Shown here piece after piece: positions 1 through 9,700 of a stretch of DNA of 64,000 nt. Each line of letters begins with the position of its first letter. Position 1 is the first letter of the stretch. Made by a program: the position numbers and the translations under genes. Source of the DNA: Salinimicrobium profundisediminis (GTDB lineage: Bacteria > Bacteroidota > Bacteroidia > Flavobacteriales > Flavobacteriaceae); contig NZ_JAPJDA010000009.1 in assembly GCF_026241755.1 (NCBI RefSeq), positions 62,001-126,000 of the forward strand, given 5' to 3'. The notes under the pieces are model-generated. The model did no database searches, was not told the DNA's origin, and worked only from the letters and a program-made list of their open reading frames with translations.

Positions 1-136
1 GTACGTCAAAAATATTTCGGTCAAATCTCTTATTTGATTCTTCCAAATCCTGAGAAACAGTATTTTCATTTAAGGATGAATATCTCCCGTTAGCATTCTT
101 AAAAAACCACTGTATAAATTCTTCTTTAAGACTCAT
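1..136 (-). CDS. Partial CDS, N-terminal 45 codons of an unidentified protein
   Basis: A minus-strand ATG at 136 opens a frame that runs off the left edge. The visible protein starts MSLKEEFIQWFFKNANG and ends near RFDRNIFDV. A short helical start with aromatic residues followed by a DLEE..N..FD..IFDV stretch resembles N-termini of some McrB/HNH-type restriction proteins, but this is a weak impression from 45 residues. It lies downstream of a type I restriction locus on the same strand, which fits a defence gene. No function is assigned. Confidence 0.55.
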   Translation of the reverse strand, partial: MSLKEEFIQWFFKNANGRYSSLNENTVSQDLEESNKRFDRNIFDV

Positions 137-183
137 TTGTTTAGGTATTGGTTCTACTTAAAAAGCAGCTGCAGTCATATGTT

Positions 184-393
184 TTACCTCATCTTAACAA
201 AAGCATTTGCTTCGGGATCATAGCGCAAAGTATCTACCCTGTATTTGCCTACCGTAATTCTGAGAATAAACTCCAGCTGAAATAACTCCTCTGTATTTCC
301 TTCAATTAAAATTTGAATATCTCTTTCCAGCCTGAAAGATTTAATGTCAACTAGTTTGATCTGACTATTCGTTATTATAAAAAGTTCAATACT
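184..393 (-). pseudogene. Truncated DUF91/NucS-like nuclease-domain remnant
   Basis: An open stretch of about 69 codons on the minus strand, ending at TAA 186-184, reads IKLVDIKSFRLERDIQ, then EGNTEELFQLEF, then GKYRVDTLRYDPEANAF. This matches the N-terminal signature of DUF91 (endonuclease NucS-like) proteins often found beside type I restriction genes, in which 'F.LE.DIQ...E.N.E.LF.L.F' is followed by 'R.DTL.FD...AFV..EYK'. The frame stops just before the expected EYK catalytic motif, and no in-frame ATG lies between the upstream TGA (396-394) and the homologous part. An ATG at about 407 is in another frame. It is therefore a remnant that has lost its active site and C-terminus. Family assignment is from memory of the motif. 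Confidence 0.6.
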
Positions 394-421
394 TCAGAAT
401 TTTTCATGTCTAGTCAATTTT

Positions 422-2317
422 TTATTCTTCGACAATTAGATTATATTCTTTATAGGCGTAAATCTCGATATGTTTTTTAATTCTTCTAGATTGTACAAAT
501 GGTAGTAAGAACGTCATTAACAAGAATACAAAGGAAATGGTGGCAATGAAGGTATCTTTCTCATCTTTAATGTAAAAAGCCAATAACAGTAAAATGAAGA
601 ATAAGAAGACCTGACCGCTCAACAAAAGTAATTTCAATCTTTTCATTTTTTTCCTTCCTTTTTCTTTGGCCTCAGCAATTTTTTGCTCTTTTAACTCTCT
701 AATTGTTTTTTCTTGTTGCTCGGCAGTTTGCTTCAACTCATCGATTTTCTTTTGTCTTTCCGCCAGTTTAGTATTTTTGGCTGATTCATTTCTTAGATAA
801 TCTTCTAAATCATTTTTCTTATAAATAAATTCAATCTGCTCTAAAATATTTTCTTTGTTTATGTCCTCTGGGCGGAAAGTATTATTTCTTAATCTTAAAT
901 AATAATCTTTTACTTCTTCTTCCTTTCGAACACCACTTTTTACATCACCTAAGAGTTTCTCGTACCTCTGTCTTACATTGTTATTTATTTGACCGGTAAT
1001 TATTATCTGAGCCTTGTTGACAATGTCTAAAGTCGCAGGTAATTTTGATGTAAATCCTAAACCGCGATTTAACCTATACCAGAGCTTTTGAGTAACATAA
1101 TATATATCTGTAGCAAAAGAAAAATCCAGATCTTCCACCTTTACATCAAGATCTGAACTCATTAACCTAGTGATCCTATCACCTGTAAGGATAATATGTC
1201 CTATTTTCTCAAATTTCCGGTTATTCCTTCCTCTCCTTAAAATATTTATGTATGTAAAGCTTTCAAGAATTTTGTTAATCTCTTCTTCCTCTTTTTCGTC
1301 TTTATATTTATTTAAGGCTTTCTCATCTACAACATTAAATTCAGTATTTTCAAATAAATCAATTTCATCAGCTAATAGAATATTCAAATTCTTAAGGTCT
1401 GAGAAAAATTTACTTTCTTTTTGAGTTACGTCTGTACGAGTTTCACAACCTTCAATAATTGACATAATTGCAGTCTTCCCAGGCTTAACAGCTCCATTAC
1501 CTTCAACTATCTTTTTACATGCATAAAATAAATTTTCTACTTCTGACCTAACAGAAGAAGTGTATTTCAATTTTATTAAAGACTTTTGATATTTTTCTCT
1601 TGTTATTGCATTTATTTGTCTTACAAGCTCATAAAAATCATATAGAATACTCTTAAAAGTTTCACCATTAAATCCAATGATGCTTAACAAATGCTCTGTA
1701 TCTAAATACATTGTAAGCTCATCATTCCAAATACTAGTATCATTAAAATCAGAAGAGTATTGGATACCTTTTAAAATAGTAGCTCCTTCTCGGATTAGAT
1801 TCAAGGCCGTTAAAAATTCAGGTCTATCTTCATTTCTTACAATAAATGCACTTACGAGCGCAGCATATTCATCATCAATATTATTATCGAATAAAAATTC
1901 TATAAAGGTGGATTCTAATTTCTTGAGCTGGTCTTCGTTTAGTGGTCCCTTTTTCCATTCAATAAACTTTATTAAATCTTTAAACAAGTCAGAATGTTCT
2001 TTTTGTTTTTTAAGGAAGTTATCATTTATATGGGTTTTTGCACTCTTCGCCTTGGGATCAATAATGTATTGTCCATTGACATTATCAAAAATTCCTTCAC
2101 GTCTCAGACCTTTTAATTGAGTTCTAATTATAGCCTCAGGGATATTTAGATCAAACAACTGAATCAAGTTATTTCTTATTTCCGTCGAATCCTGTGAATA
2201 TTTTTTAATTAAAACAAAAGTGGAAATAATAAACTCATCGATAATTTTTTTTAAATCGATTTTGTTATTTGCCATTTCAGCAAATAGTGATGTTGATGCT
2301 AAAAATTCTTTATTCAT
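422..2317 (-). CDS. Membrane-anchored protein with winged-helix-like start and possible PIN-like domain
   Basis: This 631-residue protein has no name I recognise. Residues about 20-90 look like a small winged-helix fold ending in a hydrophobic hairpin. Residues about 200-400 have PIN-like spacing of acidic residues: D206 in MYLDTEHLL, E259 in SSVRSEVENLF and D380 in HIILTGDRITRL, after predicted strands. Residues about 505-555 form a charged coiled coil (KKIDELKQTAEQQEKTIREL). Two hydrophobic segments at about 562-582 and 589-608 should anchor the C-terminus in the inner membrane, with the nuclease-like part cytoplasmic. It lies 53 bp downstream of a GIY-YIG gene at the end of a type I restriction operon, so a defence role is inferred. 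The PIN assignment is a motif-level guess and needs structure prediction. Confidence 0.8.
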   Translation of the reverse strand: MNKEFLASTSLFAEMANNKIDLKKIIDEFIISTFVLIKKYSQDSTEIRNNLIQLFDLNIPEAIIRTQLKGLRREGIFDNVNGQYIIDPKAKSAKTHINDNFLKKQKEHSDLFKDLIKFIEWKKGPLNEDQLKKLESTFIEFLFDNNIDDEYAALVSAFIVRNEDRPEFLTALNLIREGATILKGIQYSSDFNDTSIWNDELTMYLDTEHLLSIIGFNGETFKSILYDFYELVRQINAITREKYQKSLIKLKYTSSVRSEVENLFYACKKIVEGNGAVKPGKTAIMSIIEGCETRTDVTQKESKFFSDLKNLNILLADEIDLFENTEFNVVDEKALNKYKDEKEEEEINKILESFTYINILRRGRNNRKFEKIGHIILTGDRITRLMSSDLDVKVEDLDFSFATDIYYVTQKLWYRLNRGLGFTSKLPATLDIVNKAQIIITGQINNNVRQRYEKLLGDVKSGVRKEEEVKDYYLRLRNNTFRPEDINKENILEQIEFIYKKNDLEDYLRNESAKNTKLAERQKKIDELKQTAEQQEKTIRELKEQKIAEAKEKGRKKMKRLKLLLLSGQVFLFFILLLLAFYIKDEKDTFIATISFVFLLMTFLLPFVQSRRIKKHIEIYAYKEYNLIVEE

Positions 2318-2370
2318 GATATTATTAATATTTTGTCAGCGCAATTATCCTCAATTTTTACGTAGTATAT

Positions 2371-3003
2371 TCACCTCTCGACATCCACATTAAAAATTGG
2401 AAAAAGGTCTGCAACCATTTTATCCTCAATGTAGAATCTGTTCAGAGAGTTATTTACCTCTTCGTTATCTTCCAACTCCAGCCAGGAGATGGCAATATTT
2501 TTCTTTATATAATCTAAAGAATGATCATGGAAAATACGCTCTAAGCCAATCCTCAACTGGCTAACTGTATTTGGTTTTTTCTCAAATGAAAAGGGTTCTT
2601 TAGTTCGGCAATTACCCTTTGAATCCGTCCAAATGTCTTTAACTGTGTATCGCAGATGGCCAGAAATCCTTTGGTTCAAATTGGTGGTTTTCCCAACGTA
2701 GAGGCAGATCCTGTCCTCACAGGTGGCTGCTTTTATCCAATCCTCACAAATTATAATTTGAATATGATCCTCCCGGTTTGCCGGTCCCTTTAATTGGTAA
2801 CGCTGTTTATTTATTTCTTTCCTTAATACTGTAGAATCACCTACCCACCAGAAGGCGTACACTCCTGCTTTTTTCCTAAGCCGCAAGAACTGATCTTTAG
2901 ATTTTCCTTCAAAAAATTCTTTTACGCGGACCGGTGAAATAGCCTCTAATTTTTGAACTGATTCATCTATGGTAACTTTATCAAAGGTTGCTGTGGCTGA
3001 CAT
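2371..3003 (-). CDS. GIY-YIG domain protein linked to the type I R-M operon
   Basis: The 210-residue product carries a GIY-YIG nuclease-type core: GVYAFWW (47-53) and LYVGKT (101-106) stand for GIY and YIG, followed by R112, H116 and a conserved acidic position at E193 in FYIEDKMVADLFPIFN. These are the tyrosines, arginine and metal-binding glutamate expected for the family. About 48 residues separate the two tyrosine motifs, longer than the usual 10-20, so the core has an insertion. The ATG overlaps the hsdS stop by one base (TAATG), showing translational coupling. Its role could be DNA nicking or cleavage that supplements the restriction enzyme. The family is fairly certain; the role is inferred. 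Confidence 0.82.
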   Translation of the reverse strand: MSATATFDKVTIDESVQKLEAISPVRVKEFFEGKSKDQFLRLRKKAGVYAFWWVGDSTVLRKEINKQRYQLKGPANREDHIQIIICEDWIKAATCEDRICLYVGKTTNLNQRISGHLRYTVKDIWTDSKGNCRTKEPFSFEKKPNTVSQLRIGLERIFHDHSLDYIKKNIAISWLELEDNEEVNNSLNRFYIEDKMVADLFPIFNVDVER

Positions 3004-4472
3004 TATTTGTTTTTATTGCTGTAGCTGGATCCACTCTCTGCTGCCGTATTAATACTTTCGTGGTCCACGGGGTATTCCGATGACAACGTTTTATTAATAT
3101 TCTTCATTAACATTTTACGAACAGAAGCTTTTTGAACCAGGCTTTCTGTGGTATTTCTAATCTCCTCCAACAACTCCCTCGCATCTCCATCACTTTCCAA
3201 TTGCGGCACTAACTCTCCTTTAAAAGCCTTTTGTAAAATGGTTTGAGGAAGACTATTTACTTTACTTTTAAGAGATTCGAATTGCAGTTCGATAGCATCA
3301 GCTTTCACAAAAAATCCCTTAAGTCGTCTGACAATTTCCTTTTGTTCTTCTTCGGATGGAACAAGAACTTCCATGTTTAAAAGCTGTGTTTTGGTAAGAG
3401 CCTGACGTGTAACACCGTAATTTTCTTTGAAAATAAAATCCTGAATAACATTTGAGGCGAAATAGAAATTTAAGAATTCCGGAGAAACAGGTTTTTTTGG
3501 TCTAATGATCGAAACATGTTGGTTTACTCTTGCGCCATGAAATTCCTGAGGTGCCAAGCAGACCCTTCCAATTGAGGCACCAGTAATGTTTAATAGAACA
3601 TCATTTTCTTCAACAATGACATTTTTAAGTCTAGCTCCCTGTCCTTCGTCAATAAAAGCCAATCCCTTTTTCTTGATCCCTGAGAAATGTATATTCATAG
3701 ATCGAATTAAAGGTATTCCTGAAGATTTATACGCTTCACTGCCTCCTCTAGGAGTAGACCCACTTCCTACTTTAGAAGTAAATTGCTTTACCTTTAGCTT
3801 TTTCCATTTATCTACCTCCTTCCCTTTCCTCCATTCCTCGGTCAACTTCCCGGTTACCGCCTGAGTAAGCACCTGCTGCCTGAAATTTTTAAGCAGTCCC
3901 GGAATTCTTTCTAAACTGGTATTAATCCCCTCGAGCTGCTCAAAAAGAGTATCCAGTTTAGCTACTATTCGAATTTGTTCAGGAAGAGGTGGAAGGGGAA
4001 ACTTTAGTCCTTCAATGTATTCCTTTCGGATATTATTAATATTTATTCCTCCTGCTAACTCTCTAATTTTTTCTCTATAGTTATCACTTAGAAAGTAATA
4101 GTCAAAAAAGCTGGCATTAATGCCTTTTACTGGTCGTATCACCATTAGAAAAGCCCCAAAAGAAACATTCTCATAATCTTTTTTAGCGATACCAGCCTTG
4201 CCTATTAGCTTCTTACTTCCAGTAGAACCAACAATTACAACATCACCTTTATGAATTTTCTGATTCTCATTTACAAAGCTTCCATTGACATATACCTCTC
4301 CTTCATTATCGACTATTACTCCGTCTTGGATATTGCCCCCTCTGAGTATGAGATAATCATCTTTCTCCTTCGTGGACTTCGCATCAGCCTTTTTATATGA
4401 AACACCTCTGATTAAGTAAGAGAGTACTTTTACTTCTGTTTCGATCCAACTTTTTGGCAATTCCTTCTCCAT
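3003..4472 (-). CDS. hsdS: Type I restriction-modification specificity subunit HsdS
   Basis: HsdS of 489 residues recognises the bipartite DNA target for both methylation and cleavage. Target recognition domain 1 covers about residues 5-160 and is followed by the first conserved helical region, with PLPPLPEQIRIVAKLDTLFEQ at about 159-179. Domain 2 starts near 222 (WKKLKVKQFTSKVGSGSTPR) and is followed by the second conserved region, PSEEEQKEIVRRLKGFF, near 360. Two complete domains and two helical spacers give a normal full length. Its start codon overlaps the hsdM stop by one base, and its own stop overlaps the GIY-YIG start in the same way. No inverted second hsdS or recombinase is nearby, so no shuffling system is visible. 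Confidence 0.95.
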   Translation of the reverse strand: MEKELPKSWIETEVKVLSYLIRGVSYKKADAKSTKEKDDYLILRGGNIQDGVIVDNEGEVYVNGSFVNENQKIHKGDVVIVGSTGSKKLIGKAGIAKKDYENVSFGAFLMVIRPVKGINASFFDYYFLSDNYREKIRELAGGININNIRKEYIEGLKFPLPPLPEQIRIVAKLDTLFEQLEGINTSLERIPGLLKNFRQQVLTQAVTGKLTEEWRKGKEVDKWKKLKVKQFTSKVGSGSTPRGGSEAYKSSGIPLIRSMNIHFSGIKKKGLAFIDEGQGARLKNVIVEENDVLLNITGASIGRVCLAPQEFHGARVNQHVSIIRPKKPVSPEFLNFYFASNVIQDFIFKENYGVTRQALTKTQLLNMEVLVPSEEEQKEIVRRLKGFFVKADAIELQFESLKSKVNSLPQTILQKAFKGELVPQLESDGDARELLEEIRNTTESLVQKASVRKMLMKNINKTLSSEYPVDHESINTAAESGSSYSNKNK

Positions 4473-5932
4473 TAACTCAACTCCTTTATCATTGCATTCA
4501 ACTGCTTTGTAATTTCCTGAATTTCTGCCAGTGCTTCCTTTGCAATTTCAACCGGTTCTCCCAGATCTTCTCCATTGCTAATGCTGCTATCTGCAATTAA
4601 ACCCAAATCCAGGCTGTCGTTCTTTTTTGCAATTTTTTCACGGGAGATTTTATTCCAGCGTTCGTCTTTAATTTCCTCTCGCCTTTCATTACTTACCAGT
4701 CCGTCGTAATTTTCCTCTACTTCATCATAACCTATCCCGCCGGTGTAAGCCTTTATAAAATCTTCAAAAGCTTTTTCTGTAAAAGGGGTGCGTTTACCGT
4801 AATTGGGAACATTAGTCCGCATATCGTAAAACCATACATTTTTAGTATTGCCGGTTTCGCTGGTACCACGGGTAAAGAACAAGACATTGGTTTTTACACC
4901 TGCGGCGTAAAAAATTCCTGTGGGCAAACGAAGAATGGTATGCACATTACATTTATCCATCAGGTCACGCCGAATTCGCTGACCGTCGCCATCCTCAAAC
5001 AACACATTATCCGGTAAAACGACCGCTGCGCGAGCTTTGCCGTCTTTCTTTAAACTTCGATAAATGTGTTGTAAAAAATTGAGCTGTTTATTACTCGTAG
5101 GAAAGGTAAAATCGTCCCTTGTTGGTCGTTCACCGCCTTTTTTGGTTCCGAAAGGTGGATTGGCAAGTACTCCGTCGAAATTTTTGAGCCCTTTACCAAA
5201 TTCAGTTAATGTATCTGCCAGATAAATTTTGCTTTCCATTCCGTGCAGACGGGCATTCATAAGTGCAAGGCGGTGCGCATCTCCTACCAGTTCCACTCCA
5301 CTAAATGCCTCCTCTTCCTGGAATTTTCGCTCCTTCTCCGAAAGTTCGTAATAATCATCATGCTTCTGCCGTAGATAATGATCTGCAGAGATCATGAAAC
5401 CAAAAGTTCCAGCGGCGGGATCATTCCATTTTTCTCCCAGTTTAGGAACTAACAGATCCACCATCACATTGATGAGAGGCCTAGGTGTAAAATACTGTCC
5501 TGCCCCACTTTTCTTTTCTCCGGCATTTTTTTCCAAAAGGCTTTCATAGATGTCACCCATTACATCCCGGTCATTCTCTTCGTACCAGTCAATTTTATCA
5601 ATCGCCTGAACAAGTGTATTAAAGTTCACCGGCTTCCGAAGACTTGTAGAAGCATCGGCATAAATCTCTTTAATGCTGTCACTGCTAGTTTTGTTACTTA
5701 TTTCTGCCAGGAACTTCCGATATCGAACAAAAGCTTCATTATTATCTGTCTCATTTACAAAGCCTCTCCAACGATATTCTTCGGGGAGATGTACTTCAAA
5801 ACCTTTGACTTCAGATAATTTTAGAAATAGTATATAAGTTAACTCGTTTAAATACTGGTGGTAGGTTACTCCGTCATCCCTTAGTACATTACAAAGGTTC
5901 CAGAGTTTATTGGCAATTTCTTCTGCGCTCAT
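4472..5932 (-). CDS. hsdM: Type I restriction-modification DNA methyltransferase subunit HsdM
   Basis: This is an N6-adenine methyltransferase that, with HsdS, methylates the recognition site using S-adenosylmethionine. The N-terminal helical HsdM_N domain covers about residues 5-130. GQYFTPR is at 145-151, the AdoMet-binding motif DPAAGTFGF at 171-179 and the catalytic NPPF at 258-261. Length (486 residues) is normal and the motifs are intact, so the enzyme should be active. It lies 24 bp downstream of a GIY-YIG gene and is coupled to hsdS by a TAATG overlap. The order R-GIY-M-S-GIY is unusual. Confidence 0.96.
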   Translation of the reverse strand: MSAEEIANKLWNLCNVLRDDGVTYHQYLNELTYILFLKLSEVKGFEVHLPEEYRWRGFVNETDNNEAFVRYRKFLAEISNKTSSDSIKEIYADASTSLRKPVNFNTLVQAIDKIDWYEENDRDVMGDIYESLLEKNAGEKKSGAGQYFTPRPLINVMVDLLVPKLGEKWNDPAAGTFGFMISADHYLRQKHDDYYELSEKERKFQEEEAFSGVELVGDAHRLALMNARLHGMESKIYLADTLTEFGKGLKNFDGVLANPPFGTKKGGERPTRDDFTFPTSNKQLNFLQHIYRSLKKDGKARAAVVLPDNVLFEDGDGQRIRRDLMDKCNVHTILRLPTGIFYAAGVKTNVLFFTRGTSETGNTKNVWFYDMRTNVPNYGKRTPFTEKAFEDFIKAYTGGIGYDEVEENYDGLVSNERREEIKDERWNKISREKIAKKNDSLDLGLIADSSISNGEDLGEPVEIAKEALAEIQEITKQLNAMIKELS

Positions 5933-5956
5933 GTGTCGATTCTCAGTTCTTAGTTT

Positions 5957-6793
5957 TTAATTACTTTCAGCATTGGCTACTGCTCTACATCTAGCTTTAT
6001 CTTCTATTAATTCTTTTAATCTCAAGGGATTATGAGTATCATTAAGCAAAGGAGTATACTTTCTAATCAAATCATTTTCAATATTAAAATTGCCCGTATA
6101 GTGTATAAAGCTTACTTCAAGATTTTCATTAATCCATTTTATTATTTTATACTCATCTGCCGGTGCGAACTTGTAATTCTTCTTATTCTTATAGCTTAAC
6201 AATGAACCTTTTTCCGGACAATATCCTAAAACAGCTCCTATACTTCTAAAGAAGGTACCATGTCCTCTGGCTCGTAATTCCTGGTTTAATAATCTCTTGC
6301 GGAGAGTCTGTCCTTCAGCCTTACCAAAATAAATGATGGAATGCTTTCGCTCAGCCAAATGAACCTGATATGGTTTAGGAAGTGTGCTTCCACTTTTAAG
6401 TTTTATCGAATAAAATCCGGAACAATCGAGATTTTGCTTACTATCGAGGTAAGCTGCCGAGAAATACTTTCCTTTTATTAGTTTCTCTTCTAAATACAAA
6501 AGAACCTCCTTTTGTTCTTCTGGTTCTTTAACTGAACCCTTTGACTTCTCAGATTTATCTATAATAAACCTATTCTTCTCTTTTATGACCTGGATCCTAC
6601 CTGCTTTAATTAAAGATTCAAATTGACCAATGTCAATATTCTCAATACCAAAATGAGAAACATAAAATCCCTTATTCCTAAATTTCCGCCTAATAGTTTT
6701 TCTTTCTCCAGCAGTATTGGCCTGACTAAATTTTTTAACTAAAACTCGCAGTTCCTGTAATTCCTCTCTGTTAAATTCGTTTTTCCTCTCCAT
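5957..6793 (-). CDS. GIY-YIG nuclease family protein between hsdR and hsdM
   Basis: A 278-residue protein with an N-terminal helical, lysine-rich region (1-100) and a C-terminal GIY-YIG-like core. GFYSIKL starts at 126, HSIIYFGKAEG covers 151-161, a basic RKRLLNQELRARGHGTFF stretch follows, and E239 lies in NIENDLIRKYTPLLND, where the metal-binding glutamate is expected. The phenylalanine in YFG replaces the usual isoleucine or valine. This architecture occurs in Bacteroidota as 'GIY-YIG nuclease family protein'. The gene starts 3 bp after the hsdR-side boundary at 6797 and ends 24 bp before hsdM, so it belongs to the restriction operon. It differs in length and sequence from the other GIY-YIG gene here, so they are not a recent duplication. 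Confidence 0.82.
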   Translation of the reverse strand: MERKNEFNREELQELRVLVKKFSQANTAGERKTIRRKFRNKGFYVSHFGIENIDIGQFESLIKAGRIQVIKEKNRFIIDKSEKSKGSVKEPEEQKEVLLYLEEKLIKGKYFSAAYLDSKQNLDCSGFYSIKLKSGSTLPKPYQVHLAERKHSIIYFGKAEGQTLRKRLLNQELRARGHGTFFRSIGAVLGYCPEKGSLLSYKNKKNYKFAPADEYKIIKWINENLEVSFIHYTGNFNIENDLIRKYTPLLNDTHNPLRLKELIEDKARCRAVANAESN

Positions 6794-6796
6794 CTC

Positions 6797-9700
6797 TTAA
6801 GCTGAATATAGATTTTCATTTAGCCTTTCAAGGATCTCATCCAGGTTATTTTCAAAAATTTTATTAAGGCGCTGATAGCCACCGTCTCGTTTAAAGGGAT
6901 CGTCATTAAGATCCTGTTTTGTAAGTACTGTTTCTTTTAAAAGTTGCTTTTCAAACCTGTCAAGCCACCGCAGCTGAATCTTATTCCAGTTCCTCATGGT
7001 TTTTATCTTTTCCATGGCATTTTGAATCCGCTTCTCATGACTTACCAGATCCTGATCCAGAGCCATGGTTCGAATAAAGGAAATGATATCGGCAGCAATG
7101 TCTTCGTTCCTGGTCGATTTCCAGGCCGTGCTTAAGGTCCGGGCGTTATAACCTTCCTGATCAAGTGCCAGTTTTAATTCCTTCAGAGATTTTCGGTCAA
7201 GTTCTGTGGGTTTGGTGCAGATGATTTCAAGTGCGGCAAGTCTGTTGCGGTTTTCACTTATAAAGCTTCTGAAATCTTCAATGTAATCTTCAGGTTTTTT
7301 TGCTTTTCCATAGCCTCTCTCCACTCCCAACACTTCATCTTCATGCTCGGACACCAACTGAACTTTTGGATTATAAATTTTTGTATCAAGAAAATCCCAT
7401 AGCCTGCCATATCCAGACAATACCGCCTGCACCTGCTCTCCTTCAACTGCTTTAAAGGATTGGATTAATTCCTCCGGACTTTTTCCTTGAGCTACATACA
7501 TAAACTCTTCAAGGCTGCCGGCTTCCAGTTTCTTCTTTTTTCGCTGAAGTTTAGCAATAATTTGTTGCATCTGCTTCTTGGCCCTATCAGGCGTTTCAAT
7601 ATGTTCCAGCTCCTCCACAAGCTTTTTAAAAGTAGCATGAGGATTAGAAACGGTTTTCATTTGAGTATAATCTTCTAATGCCTCATAAACACGTACGGCG
7701 TCAAAAATGCGGAAAAACTGCTTGTCTATATCGGGACATAATCTGGTGGCCCGGCCCATCATTTGTTCAAATAAAATTCGGGAGCGAACTCTTCTAATAA
7801 ACACAAGATTTGTGATTTGGGGCACGTCGATTCCGGTAGTCAAAAGGTCAACAGTAACTCCGATATTGGGGAATTTCTCATTTTTGAAACGTTTGGTGAG
7901 ATTTTCAGGGTCATAAACATCTCCCGTAATCTTTGCAATAGCATCATTAGGCACATCCACTCCTATCGCTGCGAATTCCTCGAATAACAAATCCACTATT
8001 TTGTCAGCATGACTGTTTCTAACAGCAAAAATTAAAGTCTTTTCATCACTTTCTGGATCAAGTTCCTGCACAAGCTGCCTTATCACAACCCGATTAAAAG
8101 GTTCTGTTATAACCAGTTTATTGAACTGCTCGACTTCAATACGTAATTCATCTTCAAGCGCAGATAGCTCCTCAATTTCATTTGTTTCGGGATTGTAAGC
8201 TTTAGGTTTCTCACCCTTCTCCCAGAGAATACCCTCTTCACTTAATCTCGTTTTAATGAGGTATGGAGGCTCATGATCTACAAGGAAGCCATCAATCACA
8301 GCTTCTCTGTAAGAGTAGCTGTGAACAGGATCACCAAAGATTTGTTTCGTGTGAAGCGCCGGAGTAGCCGTAAGTCCAATAATGTAAGCATTGAAATATT
8401 CTATCACCCTTTTGTACTGGCCCACATAATCCTGTTCGTCTTTAAAGTGTAAATCTTCCTCATCAATTTCCTTATCAAGATTGTAACCCCGGTGTGCCTC
8501 GTCTATAATGATGCAGTCATAAGTGTCAATGGGTAAAGGATCATTTTCGGAATAAAAGAGACGTTTTACCATACTTTGTACAGTAGCAAAATGCAGCCGT
8601 GTATTTGAATCCGGTACTGAAGTACCTAACTCTTCCAGCTGATAGGTTTCCGCAAAGGTGTTCAGGTTCTCAATCTTGTTATCCTTAAAACCATCTGATG
8701 CCTGGGTGGCTAGCAACCTGCGATCTGTAAGAAAGAGGATTCTTTTAAACCTGTCCGATTTAATAAAGCGATATGCCAGCCCCATTACTGTCCTGGTTTT
8801 TCCAGTACCGGTAGCCATCACTAACAAAGCTCTCTTATCTTCAGGAGTGGAAATGATCTTATGTTCAATTCCTTTTATAGCATCGATCTGATAATATCTC
8901 AGATTTAGGCCATTCTTACTTTGCAAATAATCATACTCACTTTCCTGTAGCCGTTGATTGGCCTTGTCAATATCCCTGTTATATAGCTCCACCAATCCAT
9001 CCGGAGAAAACCAGCCTCTTAGAGCATCAGCGTGATTTCGGGGGTTTCGAATATCAAGAAACCATATTCCACTTTTAATTTTAAGTTGCTCCAGGTAAGA
9101 ACGTCCGTTGGTCGAAAACAGAAACGGAACCTTATATTTTTCCCAAGTCCCTAAAAGTTGAATTTCAGATCGGTCTTCAATACATTCTGCATATACTTTA
9201 GACTGATGAAGATCGGTTGAAATGTCTGTAGCGTATTTTTTTGCTTCAACGATTCCGTATAATTTAGTCCCGATGAACAAAGCATAATCTGCCCATTTAC
9301 CTTTACATGGCCATTCGGCGATAGCCATGTTTCTACCCTTTTCAGGAAAAGTTTTATTAGATTTAAAGTTTAACTCTGCTGTATCACATTCCCAACCTGC
9401 CTCCCGCAGTTTCTCATCAATAATTTCCCGGGTTTCTGCTTCAGATTTCCCAAGATTTTTTGCAACACGGTATGACCGTTCCTTCCTCTCCTCTACAACA
9501 GTTGCAGATTGGTTAAAGGCAGCAATTTTTTCTTCATAGTTGCTTACCTTTTGCGAAAGAGTAGCCAGTTCTTCTTCAAGACTCTCAACAGATTTTTGTT
9601 CCTCATTTGCAGGAAGAATATAATCTTCTGGTTCTAAATAATCATTTTCATATGTTTCGTAGAACCACCTTGCCAGCTGAAAAGATTTTTTTAGAATAAA

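Noticed and set aside
3003-4472. Invertible hsdS shuffling system
   Set aside because: Only one hsdS is present, no partial hsdS copies or recombinase gene were found and no inverted repeats flank it.
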